Part shown: one piece after another, positions 53,527-61,795 of the stretch | Position numbering within the stretch: position 1 is the stretch's first letter | Layout of the letters: each line of letters opens with the position of its first letter | Source: Parabacteroides massiliensis | GTDB taxonomy: Bacteria; Bacteroidota; Bacteroidia; Bacteroidales; Tannerellaceae | DNA length: 64,000 nt | Direction: 5' to 3' | Assembly (NCBI RefSeq): GCF_900155425.1 | Contig: NZ_LT700192.1 | Span: 204,243-268,242, forward strand | The notes under the pieces: generated by a model | Database searches by the model: none | Told to the model about the DNA's origin: nothing | Seen by the model: the letters and a program-made list of their open reading frames with translations, nothing else | Translations under genes and position numbers: made by a program

Positions 53527-56500
53527 ATGAACAAAAAAGTATCTATTGCGACATTATCAGCATTTTTAGTCGCAACATCGCCTGCAATGGCAGTTAATGA
53601 AGCGAATACTTTGTATGTGAATCTGGAATTGTCTTTGAACAGGACAACTGTAGGTATGGTCATACAAAGTATCAGCCGGCAAACCGGCTATGAATTCTCT
53701 TATGATGAATCCATCTTGAATAAAGAAATCTCAAAAGTATCTGTCCGTGTAAAAAATGAACACATCGAAAATGTTTTAAAGAAAGTCTTTAATAATACGG
53801 ATATTTCTTATCGGATAGTCGATAACCGGATTTTCCTGCAAGATAACACAAAGACAGAAAATGTGTCTTTAGCAAGTGTTCAACAGGCCAAGAGAACAAT
53901 CAGAGGTACGGTTGTCGATAATACCGGCCTTCCAGTTATCGGGGCGAATGTCATTGTGAAAGGGAGTGCCGGTGTCGGTACGGTGACAAATGTCGACGGA
54001 GATTTCACCTTAGAAGGTCTTGAAGACGGTGCGACATTGATGATTTCCTATATCGGTTATGTAGACCAGGAGGTTGCCGTAGCGAAAGGAATAAACGATT
54101 ATAAAATTACAATTCACGAAGATACACAGAATCTTGACGAGATAGTTGTTGTCGGTTATGGCACACAAACCAAAGTAAACCTGACAGGAGCGGTGAGTAC
54201 GATCAGTAAAGACGAATTGATCAACCGGCCGGTGACGAATGTCTCTTCCGCCCTCCAAGGATTGACTCCGGGAGTTACGATAACATCCGGAACTGGAAGA
54301 CCCGGAGATGACGGTTCGACTATCCGGGTTCGTGGAGTGGGCACCTTGAACAACGCCAATCCGTATATTTTGGTGGATGGCATTGAAACCGGGACTTTCG
54401 ATTCGATCGATCCTAACGACATCGAATCAATTTCTGTTTTGAAGGATGCTGCTTCTGCTGCCATCTATGGTTCCAAGGCAGCCAATGGTGTGATTTTGGT
54501 TACGACCAAACGAGGGAAAAGTGGTAAAGCGACAGTCTCTTACAATGGCAATGTGAGCTTTTCGAATGTGTCGACGTTGATCGACCGTCTGAGTTCTTAT
54601 GATTATGCCCGCTTGTATAATCAATTGCTGACACAGGACGGTGCGTCTCCTCGTTTTTCGGAAGACGACCTTCGCCTCTTCCAAGATGGGACAGATCCTT
54701 ATGGCCATCCGAATACGGTTTGGACGGACTATATTTTCAGGACCGGTTTTATGCATAAACACAATCTCAATGTCAGTGGCGGTTCCGAAGATGTGAAATA
54801 TATGGCATCTGCCGGCTTTTTAGGACAGGAGGGAACGATGAAGAATTCCGACCGTTCCCAATTCAATCTGCGTACGAATTTGGATATTAAGTTATCTGAT
54901 AAATTTACGATGCGAACGAATATGGCCTTTATCCATAATCAATATTCCGAACCAAATGCATCTTACGGCGGTGGTTCTAATCAGCTTATATGGCAAGCCA
55001 ATCGTATAGCCCCTTGGATTCCGTATAAAAAAGAAGATGGCTCTTACGGTTCGATATCAGATGGAAACCCTGCTGCCTGGATCGATATCGATAGCCGGAA
55101 ATACCACTTGCAACAGAACTTCTCCGGAGTGTTGGCTTTTGACTATCATATTATGGACGGACTGACATTTACGCTGCAGGGCGCTTATGTGACGAACATA
55201 AAGGAAACGAAGGATTACCGTAAGGAGTGCTGGTATGACGATGTCAACTACCACGGACCTGACCAGTTGACGGAGACGATTTCGAGATGGAGCCGTTATA
55301 CATTGGATGCGTTGTTGAATTATGACAAGACTTTTAACCAGGATCATCATTTCAAAGCGATGGCAGGTTATAAAGTGGAAAAATATGATTTCCGGGAACT
55401 GACTGCCTTTCGGAAAAGTTTCCCGAACAGCGAAGTGACCGATTTGAACGGTGGCGATTCTTCGACACAAACGAACAGCGGTTATTCCCGTGAATTGGCT
55501 TTGTTGTCCTATTTCGGACGTCTCAACTATGATTACAAAGGTAAATATCTGTTGGAAGCCAATTTCCGAGCCGATGCTTCTTCTCGTTTTGCCAAAGGCT
55601 ATCGTTGGGGATACTTCCCGTCTTTCTCTGCCGGATGGCGTGTTTCGGAAGAAGACTTTATGGAAAACACGAGGGGCTGGTTGCAGTCTTTGAAGTTCAG
55701 AGGTTCTTGGGGGTTGCTTGGAAACCAGGATGCGATGAAGGATGAGTATTATCCTTATTTGCCGACTTTATATATCGGTAAAAACTACCCGTTTGGAGGA
55801 ACAGTTCATCAAGGGATCACGGTCGTAAGCCATAAAGTAACGACTATTTCTTGGGAAAAATCGACAAACTGGGGTGTTGGTTTTGATGCTAATTTCTTGA
55901 ATGAATTTATGTTGAGTGCTGAATATTATAATCGTAAGACATCCGATATTATTATGGATATTCCCGTTTCTGACACATTTGGTATATCGGGAACATATCA
56001 GGATAACAAAGGTTCCTTACGAAACAGTGGCGTAGAGGCAAACTTAGCTTGGAACCATTCATTCAATAAGGACTGGAGAATGGGAATCAATGCCAATTTC
56101 TCCTATAACAAGAATAAGTTGTTGGATTTGGCCGGTGTCAATGAGATCATCAACGACTACTTGATTAACCGTGTCGGTGAACCCTATCAATCATTCTATG
56201 TATATGAAGTAGACGGATTATTCCAGAGTGATGAAGAGGCGGCTGCTTATGAGAAACAATATGGAAATCCGTGGTCGGCTCCTTTCAAAGCGGGTGATTT
56301 CCGAATTAAAGATACAGACGGAGATGGAAAACTATCCTCTAAAGATCGTGTGGTCAAAGGCACGCAACAGCCTAAAACGACTTATGGCCTGACATTGAGT
56401 GCAGGATGGAAAAATTTTGATTTGTCAGTGTTTATGCAAGGCGTGACAGGTACGAATCGCTATTTTACAAGAGATGTTGTCGGTTCCTTTATTGGCGACA

Positions 56501-56856
56501 CTTCGCATCCGAGTACGAACTGGTTGGATGCTTGGACTCCTGAAAATACGAATACGGAATGGCCACGCATGTTCTTGGAAGAAAATTCTGTTAGCGCACC
56601 TAATAAATGCCGTTCTTCTTTCTGGGCTATGAATACGGATTATTTGCGCATTAAGAATATAAATTTCAGTTATACGCTTCCGAAGGCTGTTATAAATAAA
56701 CTGGGAATCGCCAATGCGAAGATTTATTATACAGGCGAGAACCTCTTCACCTTCGACAGTCTGCCTTTCAATGCAGATCCTGAGTCTTCTTCCGGCAATT
56801 TGGATATTTATCCGATCAATAAAAGCCATTCTATCGGTGTTAATGTAACGTTTTAA
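53527..56856 (+). CDS. SusC/RagA-type TonB-linked outer-membrane protein with STN domain
   Basis: Outer-membrane importer of 1109 residues that works with a SusD lipoprotein. The start is set at MNKKVSIATLSAFLVATSPA (53527), a clear signal peptide; the frame runs upstream only from a TTG at 53410 and lacks signal features. Order: signal (to about 23), STN (secretin/TonB N-terminus, about 28-115, with ..VIQSISRQTGYEFSYDESIL), carboxypeptidase-D-like domain (about 120-205), plug (215-345, GTQTKVNLTGAVSTISKDEL, GSKAANGVILVTTKRGKSGK) and barrel. The STN domain marks a TonB-dependent transducer that would signal to a FecR-type anti-sigma factor, yet none is encoded here. Confidence 0.93.
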   Translation: MNKKVSIATLSAFLVATSPAMAVNEANTLYVNLELSLNRTTVGMVIQSISRQTGYEFSYDESILNKEISKVSVRVKNEHIENVLKKVFNNTDISYRIVDNRIFLQDNTKTENVSLASVQQAKRTIRGTVVDNTGLPVIGANVIVKGSAGVGTVTNVDGDFTLEGLEDGATLMISYIGYVDQEVAVAKGINDYKITIHEDTQNLDEIVVVGYGTQTKVNLTGAVSTISKDELINRPVTNVSSALQGLTPGVTITSGTGRPGDDGSTIRVRGVGTLNNANPYILVDGIETGTFDSIDPNDIESISVLKDAASAAIYGSKAANGVILVTTKRGKSGKATVSYNGNVSFSNVSTLIDRLSSYDYARLYNQLLTQDGASPRFSEDDLRLFQDGTDPYGHPNTVWTDYIFRTGFMHKHNLNVSGGSEDVKYMASAGFLGQEGTMKNSDRSQFNLRTNLDIKLSDKFTMRTNMAFIHNQYSEPNASYGGGSNQLIWQANRIAPWIPYKKEDGSYGSISDGNPAAWIDIDSRKYHLQQNFSGVLAFDYHIMDGLTFTLQGAYVTNIKETKDYRKECWYDDVNYHGPDQLTETISRWSRYTLDALLNYDKTFNQDHHFKAMAGYKVEKYDFRELTAFRKSFPNSEVTDLNGGDSSTQTNSGYSRELALLSYFGRLNYDYKGKYLLEANFRADASSRFAKGYRWGYFPSFSAGWRVSEEDFMENTRGWLQSLKFRGSWGLLGNQDAMKDEYYPYLPTLYIGKNYPFGGTVHQGITVVSHKVTTISWEKSTNWGVGFDANFLNEFMLSAEYYNRKTSDIIMDIPVSDTFGISGTYQDNKGSLRNSGVEANLAWNHSFNKDWRMGINANFSYNKNKLLDLAGVNEIINDYLINRVGEPYQSFYVYEVDGLFQSDEEAAAYEKQYGNPWSAPFKAGDFRIKDTDGDGKLSSKDRVVKGTQQPKTTYGLTLSAGWKNFDLSVFMQGVTGTNRYFTRDVVGSFIGDTSHPSTNWLDAWTPENTNTEWPRMFLEENSVSAPNKCRSSFWAMNTDYLRIKNINFSYTLPKAVINKLGIANAKIYYTGENLFTFDSLPFNADPESSSGNLDIYPINKSHSIGVNVTF

Positions 56857-56865
56857 TGATTTTAA

Positions 56866-58572
56866 ATGATTGTAATGATGAAACTAAAACAAATATTAGG
56901 TTTAGCTCTTTGCCTTTCCGGAGCGAGCGTATTTACATCTTGTGATGATTTTTTTGATTTGAATCCGAAAGATCAGTTGACGACAAACACATTCTGGAAC
57001 ACATCCGAGGATGTCGATGCTGCTGTAACTGCGGCTTACAATTGGTGGGTGAATAACTATATCGGATCGAAATTCATCTTCTATGAAGACAGCTATTCGG
57101 ATATCGGTTTCAATTATACGAACGCTTCTAATATGAGAAACATGGGAAGAGGTAGCGTTTCTCCTACTGCGGCCCCGAACTATTGGAGGCAGTATGAAAC
57201 GATACGCCGTTGTAATTTCGTAATTGAAAATATCGATTTGGTTCCGGCTTCTGCCATGACGGAAACACAGAAGAATGATTTTTTGGCACAAGTTCGGGCA
57301 ATCCGGGGATATAGCCATGCTTACCTGGCTACTTGGTATGGGGATGCCGTTATTATGGATTTTGTACCCGCGACGGCCGACGATGCCAAACTCCCGCGTG
57401 AACCGGAAGCAAAAGTGAAGGAACATGCCATGAATGACCTGATGTGGAGTGCCGAACATATAGCGGAAAAGCCTGCAGAAAAAGGACGCATTGCCAAAGG
57501 CACGGTCCTTTCGATGATCGCCCGCTTTAATTTGTTGTGGGGCAACTATACGGAGGCGCTGGAGGCAGCCAATAAGGTAATCGCTTTAAATCAGTATGAA
57601 TTAGATCCTGATTTCCTGAATATGTTTTCTATGGCCGGACAGAATTCAAAAGAAATTATTTGTACTTACGAACATGTCCAGACTACTTATAAATATGGCG
57701 ACGTGATCCGTTTCTATAATAACTCGGATGGAGGTTGGGCCTCTTTTGTCCCGACTCAAAACATGGTCGACATGTTTGAAATGGCAGATGGAAAATTGAT
57801 TGACGAACCTGGTTCCGGCTATGATCCGGTCCATCCGTTCTACAATCGTGATCCGCGATTGAAAAATACGGTTATTTATTCAGGATTGGATTGGATAGGC
57901 CGCAATGGTGTGCCACGAATTTTCAATACTCTTGACAAGACGTTGCCAAACGGTTCTTCGAACAAAGACTATTATACGGCGGCAGACAATGCGTCTCATA
58001 CCGGTATGCTATGGGCTAAATATTTGTATCCAAACCAGGGACAATATTCTACATCCATGAACGACGATGCCTTGTGCCCGATCATCTTCCGGTATGCGGA
58101 AATATTGTTGACGAAAGCTGAATGTTTAGTCGAATTGAATCTGGATTTGCAAGAAGCAATGAATATCATCGATCGCTTGCGTTTACGCGGAGGCCATATC
58201 GCTGTCGATCGCTCCAAGTATGATACACAAGCCAAAGTCCGCGAACTGGTAAGAAGGGAGCGTACGATAGAATTGGCCGGTGAAGGCTTCCGGTTTGAAG
58301 ATATCGTTCGTTGGGACGAATATGACAAGAGCGGAGCCAAAACCGGAAGGAAAGTGGTGGAGGCTGTTATGCCGGGCGACTTGTATCGTTTATGCGGAAC
58401 CGTCGATTATGACGAGCCGGATCCGGACCGTCGTGCCGTGATTGATGTGAATGCTTCTCGTGAAGACCGCTTGGTCGAAGTGCGCTATTTCGACAAGAAG
58501 CAATTTCATTTGCCTATACTGCAAGCTGAAATGGATGCCAACCCTCAATTGGTTCAGAATGATGGTTATTAA
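56866..58572 (+). CDS. SusD/RagB-like outer-membrane lipoprotein
   Basis: Surface lipoprotein of about 565 residues that caps the SusC barrel and binds the nutrient. Signal: MKLKQILGLALCLSGASVF then TSC with the lipidated cysteine. Start codons at 56866, 56875 and 56878 are all possible; 56875/56878 fit the signal peptide best. SusD features: FDLNPKDQLTTNTFWNTSED at the N-terminus, AQVRAIRGYSHAYLATWYGD in the TPR region, FRYAEILLTKAECLVE and IDRLRLRGG near the C-terminus. It follows SusC by 9 bp; the phosphoesterase gene follows after 14 bp, so the three form one operon. Confidence 0.93.
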   Translation: MIVMMKLKQILGLALCLSGASVFTSCDDFFDLNPKDQLTTNTFWNTSEDVDAAVTAAYNWWVNNYIGSKFIFYEDSYSDIGFNYTNASNMRNMGRGSVSPTAAPNYWRQYETIRRCNFVIENIDLVPASAMTETQKNDFLAQVRAIRGYSHAYLATWYGDAVIMDFVPATADDAKLPREPEAKVKEHAMNDLMWSAEHIAEKPAEKGRIAKGTVLSMIARFNLLWGNYTEALEAANKVIALNQYELDPDFLNMFSMAGQNSKEIICTYEHVQTTYKYGDVIRFYNNSDGGWASFVPTQNMVDMFEMADGKLIDEPGSGYDPVHPFYNRDPRLKNTVIYSGLDWIGRNGVPRIFNTLDKTLPNGSSNKDYYTAADNASHTGMLWAKYLYPNQGQYSTSMNDDALCPIIFRYAEILLTKAECLVELNLDLQEAMNIIDRLRLRGGHIAVDRSKYDTQAKVRELVRRERTIELAGEGFRFEDIVRWDEYDKSGAKTGRKVVEAVMPGDLYRLCGTVDYDEPDPDRRAVIDVNASREDRLVEVRYFDKKQFHLPILQAEMDANPQLVQNDGY

Positions 58573-58586
58573 TCGATTAATAGAAT

Positions 58587-59771
58587 ATGTTTACAATGAG
58601 GTATATTAAAAAAATGATATATGCCCTTTTACTCGCAGTTGCCGCCCAGGTGGCAACTGCGCAGATAAAGATTCTTTACGGGCCTTATCTGCAGAATGTA
58701 AAAGAGAATGAGGCGACTATTGTCTGGGTCGCGGATAAGCCGTCTATCGGCTGGGTGGAATTGGCGCCGAATGACGGAACGCATTATTATGGAGAAGAAC
58801 GGCCTAAATATTTCGATACGACCAATGGGGTTAAGAATACCTCCTTGTTGCATGCCGTGAAGGTAAAAGCGTTAACTCCTGGAACGACCTATCGTTACCG
58901 TATTTATTCCCAGGAAGTGTTGTCGCATGAAGGAATAAATGTCATATACGGGCGTGTGGCTGCATCAGATGTCTACAAAAAGAAAGCTTTGACGTTTACA
59001 ACGTGCGATCCGAATAAAAAAGAAACCTCCTTTGTCATGATCAATGATATTCACGGACGTGAAAACATCATTACGAAACTGTTGAATAATGCGAACTACA
59101 AGGATAAAGACTTGATTATTTTCAACGGAGATATGGTTTCGGAGTTCAAAGACGAACAAACAATCTTCAATGGATTCATGAAAGAAAGCATCGATTTGTT
59201 CGCATCGGAGAAACCTATGTATTACGCTCGCGGAAATCATGAAACCCGTGGTGAGTTCGCCACTTCATTCCAGAAATATTTTTCACCTAAAGAACCTTTT
59301 CTGTATTATCTATTCAGACAGGGTCCTGTATGTTTCATTATGTTGGATACGGGAGAAGACAAACCGGATTCCGATATCGAGTACAGCGGCATTACCGATT
59401 ATGACAGCTATCGCACGGACCAGGTGGAATGGATGAGAAAATTGTCTGGTAATGAAGATTTCAAGCAAGCAAAATATAAAGTTGTCATTGCACATATGCC
59501 ACCATCTGCCGACCTCGATATTTGGCATGGACAGAAAGAGGTTTTGAAGAAATTCGTTCCTATCCTGAATGAACTCGGAGTGGATCTGATGTTATGCGGG
59601 CATCTTCATCGGAATAAATATGAGGAACCGAGTGCCGGCATCAAATTTCCAGTATTGGTAAATTCAAACAACAGTGTGGTTTCTGTGGAGACTGATGGTG
59701 ACCGGATGAATTTGATGGTTCTTGATTTGGATGGTAAAGTCATTACCAAAAAATCATATACGGCAAAATAA
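58587..59771 (+). CDS. Secreted purple-acid-phosphatase-like metallophosphoesterase
   Basis: Periplasmic or surface phosphatase of 394 residues. Signal peptide (cleavage about residue 25, AAQVATAQ), an N-terminal fibronectin-III/PAP-like domain (27-130, ILYGPYLQNVKENEATIVWV) and a calcineurin-like metal site: D154 and H156 in NDIHGREN, D182 in NGDMV, N217 and H218 in RGNHET, H303 in AHMPP, H339 and H341 in CGHLHRN. All ligands are present. It is the only enzyme of the SusCD operon, which suggests that the imported nutrient carries phosphate esters; the substrate is not known. A terminator follows. Confidence 0.9.
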   Translation: MFTMRYIKKMIYALLLAVAAQVATAQIKILYGPYLQNVKENEATIVWVADKPSIGWVELAPNDGTHYYGEERPKYFDTTNGVKNTSLLHAVKVKALTPGTTYRYRIYSQEVLSHEGINVIYGRVAASDVYKKKALTFTTCDPNKKETSFVMINDIHGRENIITKLLNNANYKDKDLIIFNGDMVSEFKDEQTIFNGFMKESIDLFASEKPMYYARGNHETRGEFATSFQKYFSPKEPFLYYLFRQGPVCFIMLDTGEDKPDSDIEYSGITDYDSYRTDQVEWMRKLSGNEDFKQAKYKVVIAHMPPSADLDIWHGQKEVLKKFVPILNELGVDLMLCGHLHRNKYEEPSAGIKFPVLVNSNNSVVSVETDGDRMNLMVLDLDGKVITKKSYTAK

Positions 59772-59800
59772 TCTCCATAATTCAATGTTACACATCGCAT

Positions 59801-59845
59801 AAGTGCGATTACTCTGGTTGAAATCCGGGTAATCGCACTTTTTTT
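59801..59845 (+). terminator. Intrinsic terminator of the SusCD-phosphoesterase operon
   Basis: AAGTGCGATTAC (59801-59812) pairs with GTAATCGCACTT (59829-59840) and is followed by a run of T's. It separates this operon from the peptide cluster that starts at 59945. Confidence 0.9.
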
Positions 59846-59944
59846 ACTTGTAGATATCTTTTCATTGGCTTTTATTGGAAGAAAAGTAGCATTTAGCTCC
59901 GTATTTTTTCCGGGTTGTTCGTTTAGCTTATAAAAAGGTGAAAA

Positions 59945-61252
59945 ATGAAAAAACAGAACAATATGGTTAACTTTAAATTCTTGTTGGGGTTCCTGCTCCT
60001 TTATGGATTGGTAGCGTTTTGCTATTCTCCTGTTTTCTCTAACGGTTTCCTGGATTCGTGGGATGACCAATGGATGGTGATGAACGTATTTACGGAGAGT
60101 GGTTTTCGGATGGAAAACCTGATAGCGGTGTTTACACAATCCTACAAAGGGCAATATAGCCCGTTGGTGGAGTTGAACTATATGGTGCTGTACGGCTTGT
60201 TCGGCTATGATCCGTTTTGGTTCCATCTGATGAGCGTTGTCTGGCATTGTGGATGTGCCACGTTACTCTTTTTCCTGATCTGTCGTTTGTTGGAGATGTT
60301 CGGTCTGTCAGAATCCCGTACAAGTTTGCGAGTGGCAGCCTTGTCCACCTTTCTTTTTGCCATTCATCCGGTGAATGTGGAATCCGTTGCTTGGGTTAGT
60401 GCGGTGAAGGTTCCGATGTATGTATTTTTTTATTTGTCAGCCTTGTTGTTGTATCTTCGTTATGTGCGGTCACAAAAACTCGGTTGTTATATAGCGGCTT
60501 TATGTTGTTTTGTCTGTTCGGGTTTGAGTAAGGAACAGGCGTTTGTCTTGCCATTGTCGTTGCTTTTGATTGATTGGTTTATTGGCCGTAATCTGAAATC
60601 ATCGGATTTGTGGATGGAGAAATTGCCTTTTTTCATTTTGTCGGTAGGCTTTGCCTTGTTGACGTTGGACTTGCAGGGACCTCGTAGTGAGGCGGTGTCT
60701 TATACGGCAGTGCAACGTCTGTTGTTCGGCTGCTATTCTTTGTTCGAATATCTTACGAAGTCCTTGCTTCCGATCAATCTGAATTATTTATATCCTTTCC
60801 CCATTTTGCCTGGAGGTAGCGATATTCCGGTTCGTTTTTATGTTTATCCGGTGCTTGTGGCAGGCTTGTTCGGAGTTTTGTATAGTTTTCGTAAGAAGCG
60901 TCTTTTGATGTTCGGCAGCATGTTCTTTGTCCTTCATTTGTTGCTATCGCTACATGTCGTAGCCATGCCTCGTTTGGGAATAGTTGCTGATCGTTACCTT
61001 TATTTGTCCCTTTCGGGTATTTTGTTGTTAGTCTCATATAAAATCATAGGTTGGGTGGAAAAAGGGTATCGTGTGTTTCCAAAGCTCCTGTTGTTTTCAT
61101 CAATACTTTTCTATAGCCTTTATTTTATGAGCTATACGTATAGCTACAGCAAACAGTGGGAGGATACGGACACCGTGAAGCATTATTTGCGTAGTTTTTA
61201 TAAAGGGGAATACGAAGAAAAAGATATAAACGGTCGTGAAAATCACGATTGA
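59945..61252 (+). CDS. Multi-pass GT-C-like membrane protein (TMTC-type)
   Basis: A 435-residue integral membrane protein with about ten helices. The first periplasmic-side loop carries SWDDQW (D40-D41), placed as the catalytic acidic pair of GT-C glycosyltransferases such as the O-mannosyltransferase/TMTC group; HPVNVESVAWVSAVKVPMYV resembles the following TMTC segment, and it lacks the TPR tail of the eukaryotic proteins. I infer, without proof, that it transfers a sugar from a polyprenyl donor to an exported substrate. It lies 29 bp before the peptide gene on the same strand and probably shares its operon. A plain polyprenyl-linked sugar transferase or polymerase is the main alternative. 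Confidence 0.6.
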   Translation: MKKQNNMVNFKFLLGFLLLYGLVAFCYSPVFSNGFLDSWDDQWMVMNVFTESGFRMENLIAVFTQSYKGQYSPLVELNYMVLYGLFGYDPFWFHLMSVVWHCGCATLLFFLICRLLEMFGLSESRTSLRVAALSTFLFAIHPVNVESVAWVSAVKVPMYVFFYLSALLLYLRYVRSQKLGCYIAALCCFVCSGLSKEQAFVLPLSLLLIDWFIGRNLKSSDLWMEKLPFFILSVGFALLTLDLQGPRSEAVSYTAVQRLLFGCYSLFEYLTKSLLPINLNYLYPFPILPGGSDIPVRFYVYPVLVAGLFGVLYSFRKKRLLMFGSMFFVLHLLLSLHVVAMPRLGIVADRYLYLSLSGILLLVSYKIIGWVEKGYRVFPKLLLFSSILFYSLYFMSYTYSYSKQWEDTDTVKHYLRSFYKGEYEEKDINGRENHD

Positions 61253-61281
61253 AGTATTAACAAATTAAAAACTTAAAGACA

Positions 61282-61656
61282 ATGGTACAATTAAAGAAAA
61301 AAGCCGTGTTGTTAATTGGAGCATTGATGTTACTCTTCGGTATGGGAATGAATCTCCAGTATGCGCTGGATGATTATGGGTTGGCAGATAATAATGCCGT
61401 GATTGCTGTTTGGGCTCAACAGACGAAAACAGGTGATGATCCTGCTGGTACAGGAGACATACAGAAAGGATGTAGGGATTGTAATCTTGCTGGGGGAGGA
61501 GGTGCTACTTCTTGTTCCTGTATATCAGGTTCAGTATCTGCATTTGGTGTAACTGCTACAGGTAAAGGATGTGAAGTCTCAACAGGAACTGGTTATTATT
61601 CATGCTGTAGGGTAACAAGCGACGGTTTATGCAGATGTCCATCTTGTAAAAATTAA
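61282..61656 (+). CDS. Cysteine-rich secreted peptide precursor (NVEALA-like)
   Basis: A 124-residue precursor: hydrophobic signal (about 7-24, KAVLLIGALMLLFGMGMNLQ), an acidic linker (25-38, YALDDYGLADNN) and VIAVWA|QQ at 40-47, a possible cleavage point in the position of the NVEALA motif of Bacteroidales secreted peptides. The remainder (46-124) is Gly/Ser/Thr-rich with ten cysteines (64, 67, 78, 80, 97, 108, 109, 117, 119, 122), an even number that suits five disulfides. No GG leader motif is seen. Neighbours are a possible glycosyltransferase upstream and, downstream, propeller, CISC and signal peptidase genes. Role unknown (bacteriocin, signal or surface peptide). Confidence 0.75.
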   Translation: MVQLKKKAVLLIGALMLLFGMGMNLQYALDDYGLADNNAVIAVWAQQTKTGDDPAGTGDIQKGCRDCNLAGGGGATSCSCISGSVSAFGVTATGKGCEVSTGTGYYSCCRVTSDGLCRCPSCKN

Positions 61657-61661
61657 AAATA

Positions 61662-61777
61662 GGGCTGTACCGAAATTATACATTTTTTCCATATTATGAT
61701 TGATTTGGGGTTTAATGTTAACTTAGAAAAAATTAGATCGGAATTGTCATGACAAAAGTGTATTATAGGAACAGCCC
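61662..61777. mobile_element. Possible 116-bp MITE-like element or long hairpin
   Basis: GGGCTGTACC (61662-61671) and GGAACAGCCC (61768-61777) are inverted with one mismatch in ten and bound a very AT-rich segment without an ORF. The form suits a miniature inverted-repeat element, but no clear target duplication is visible. The segment includes a perfect palindrome TTGTCATGACAA (61744-61755). Alternatively, it is a 3' hairpin of the peptide mRNA or an operator region of the next gene. Confidence 0.35.
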
Positions 61778-61795
61778 GTTAAACTAAATAAGAAT

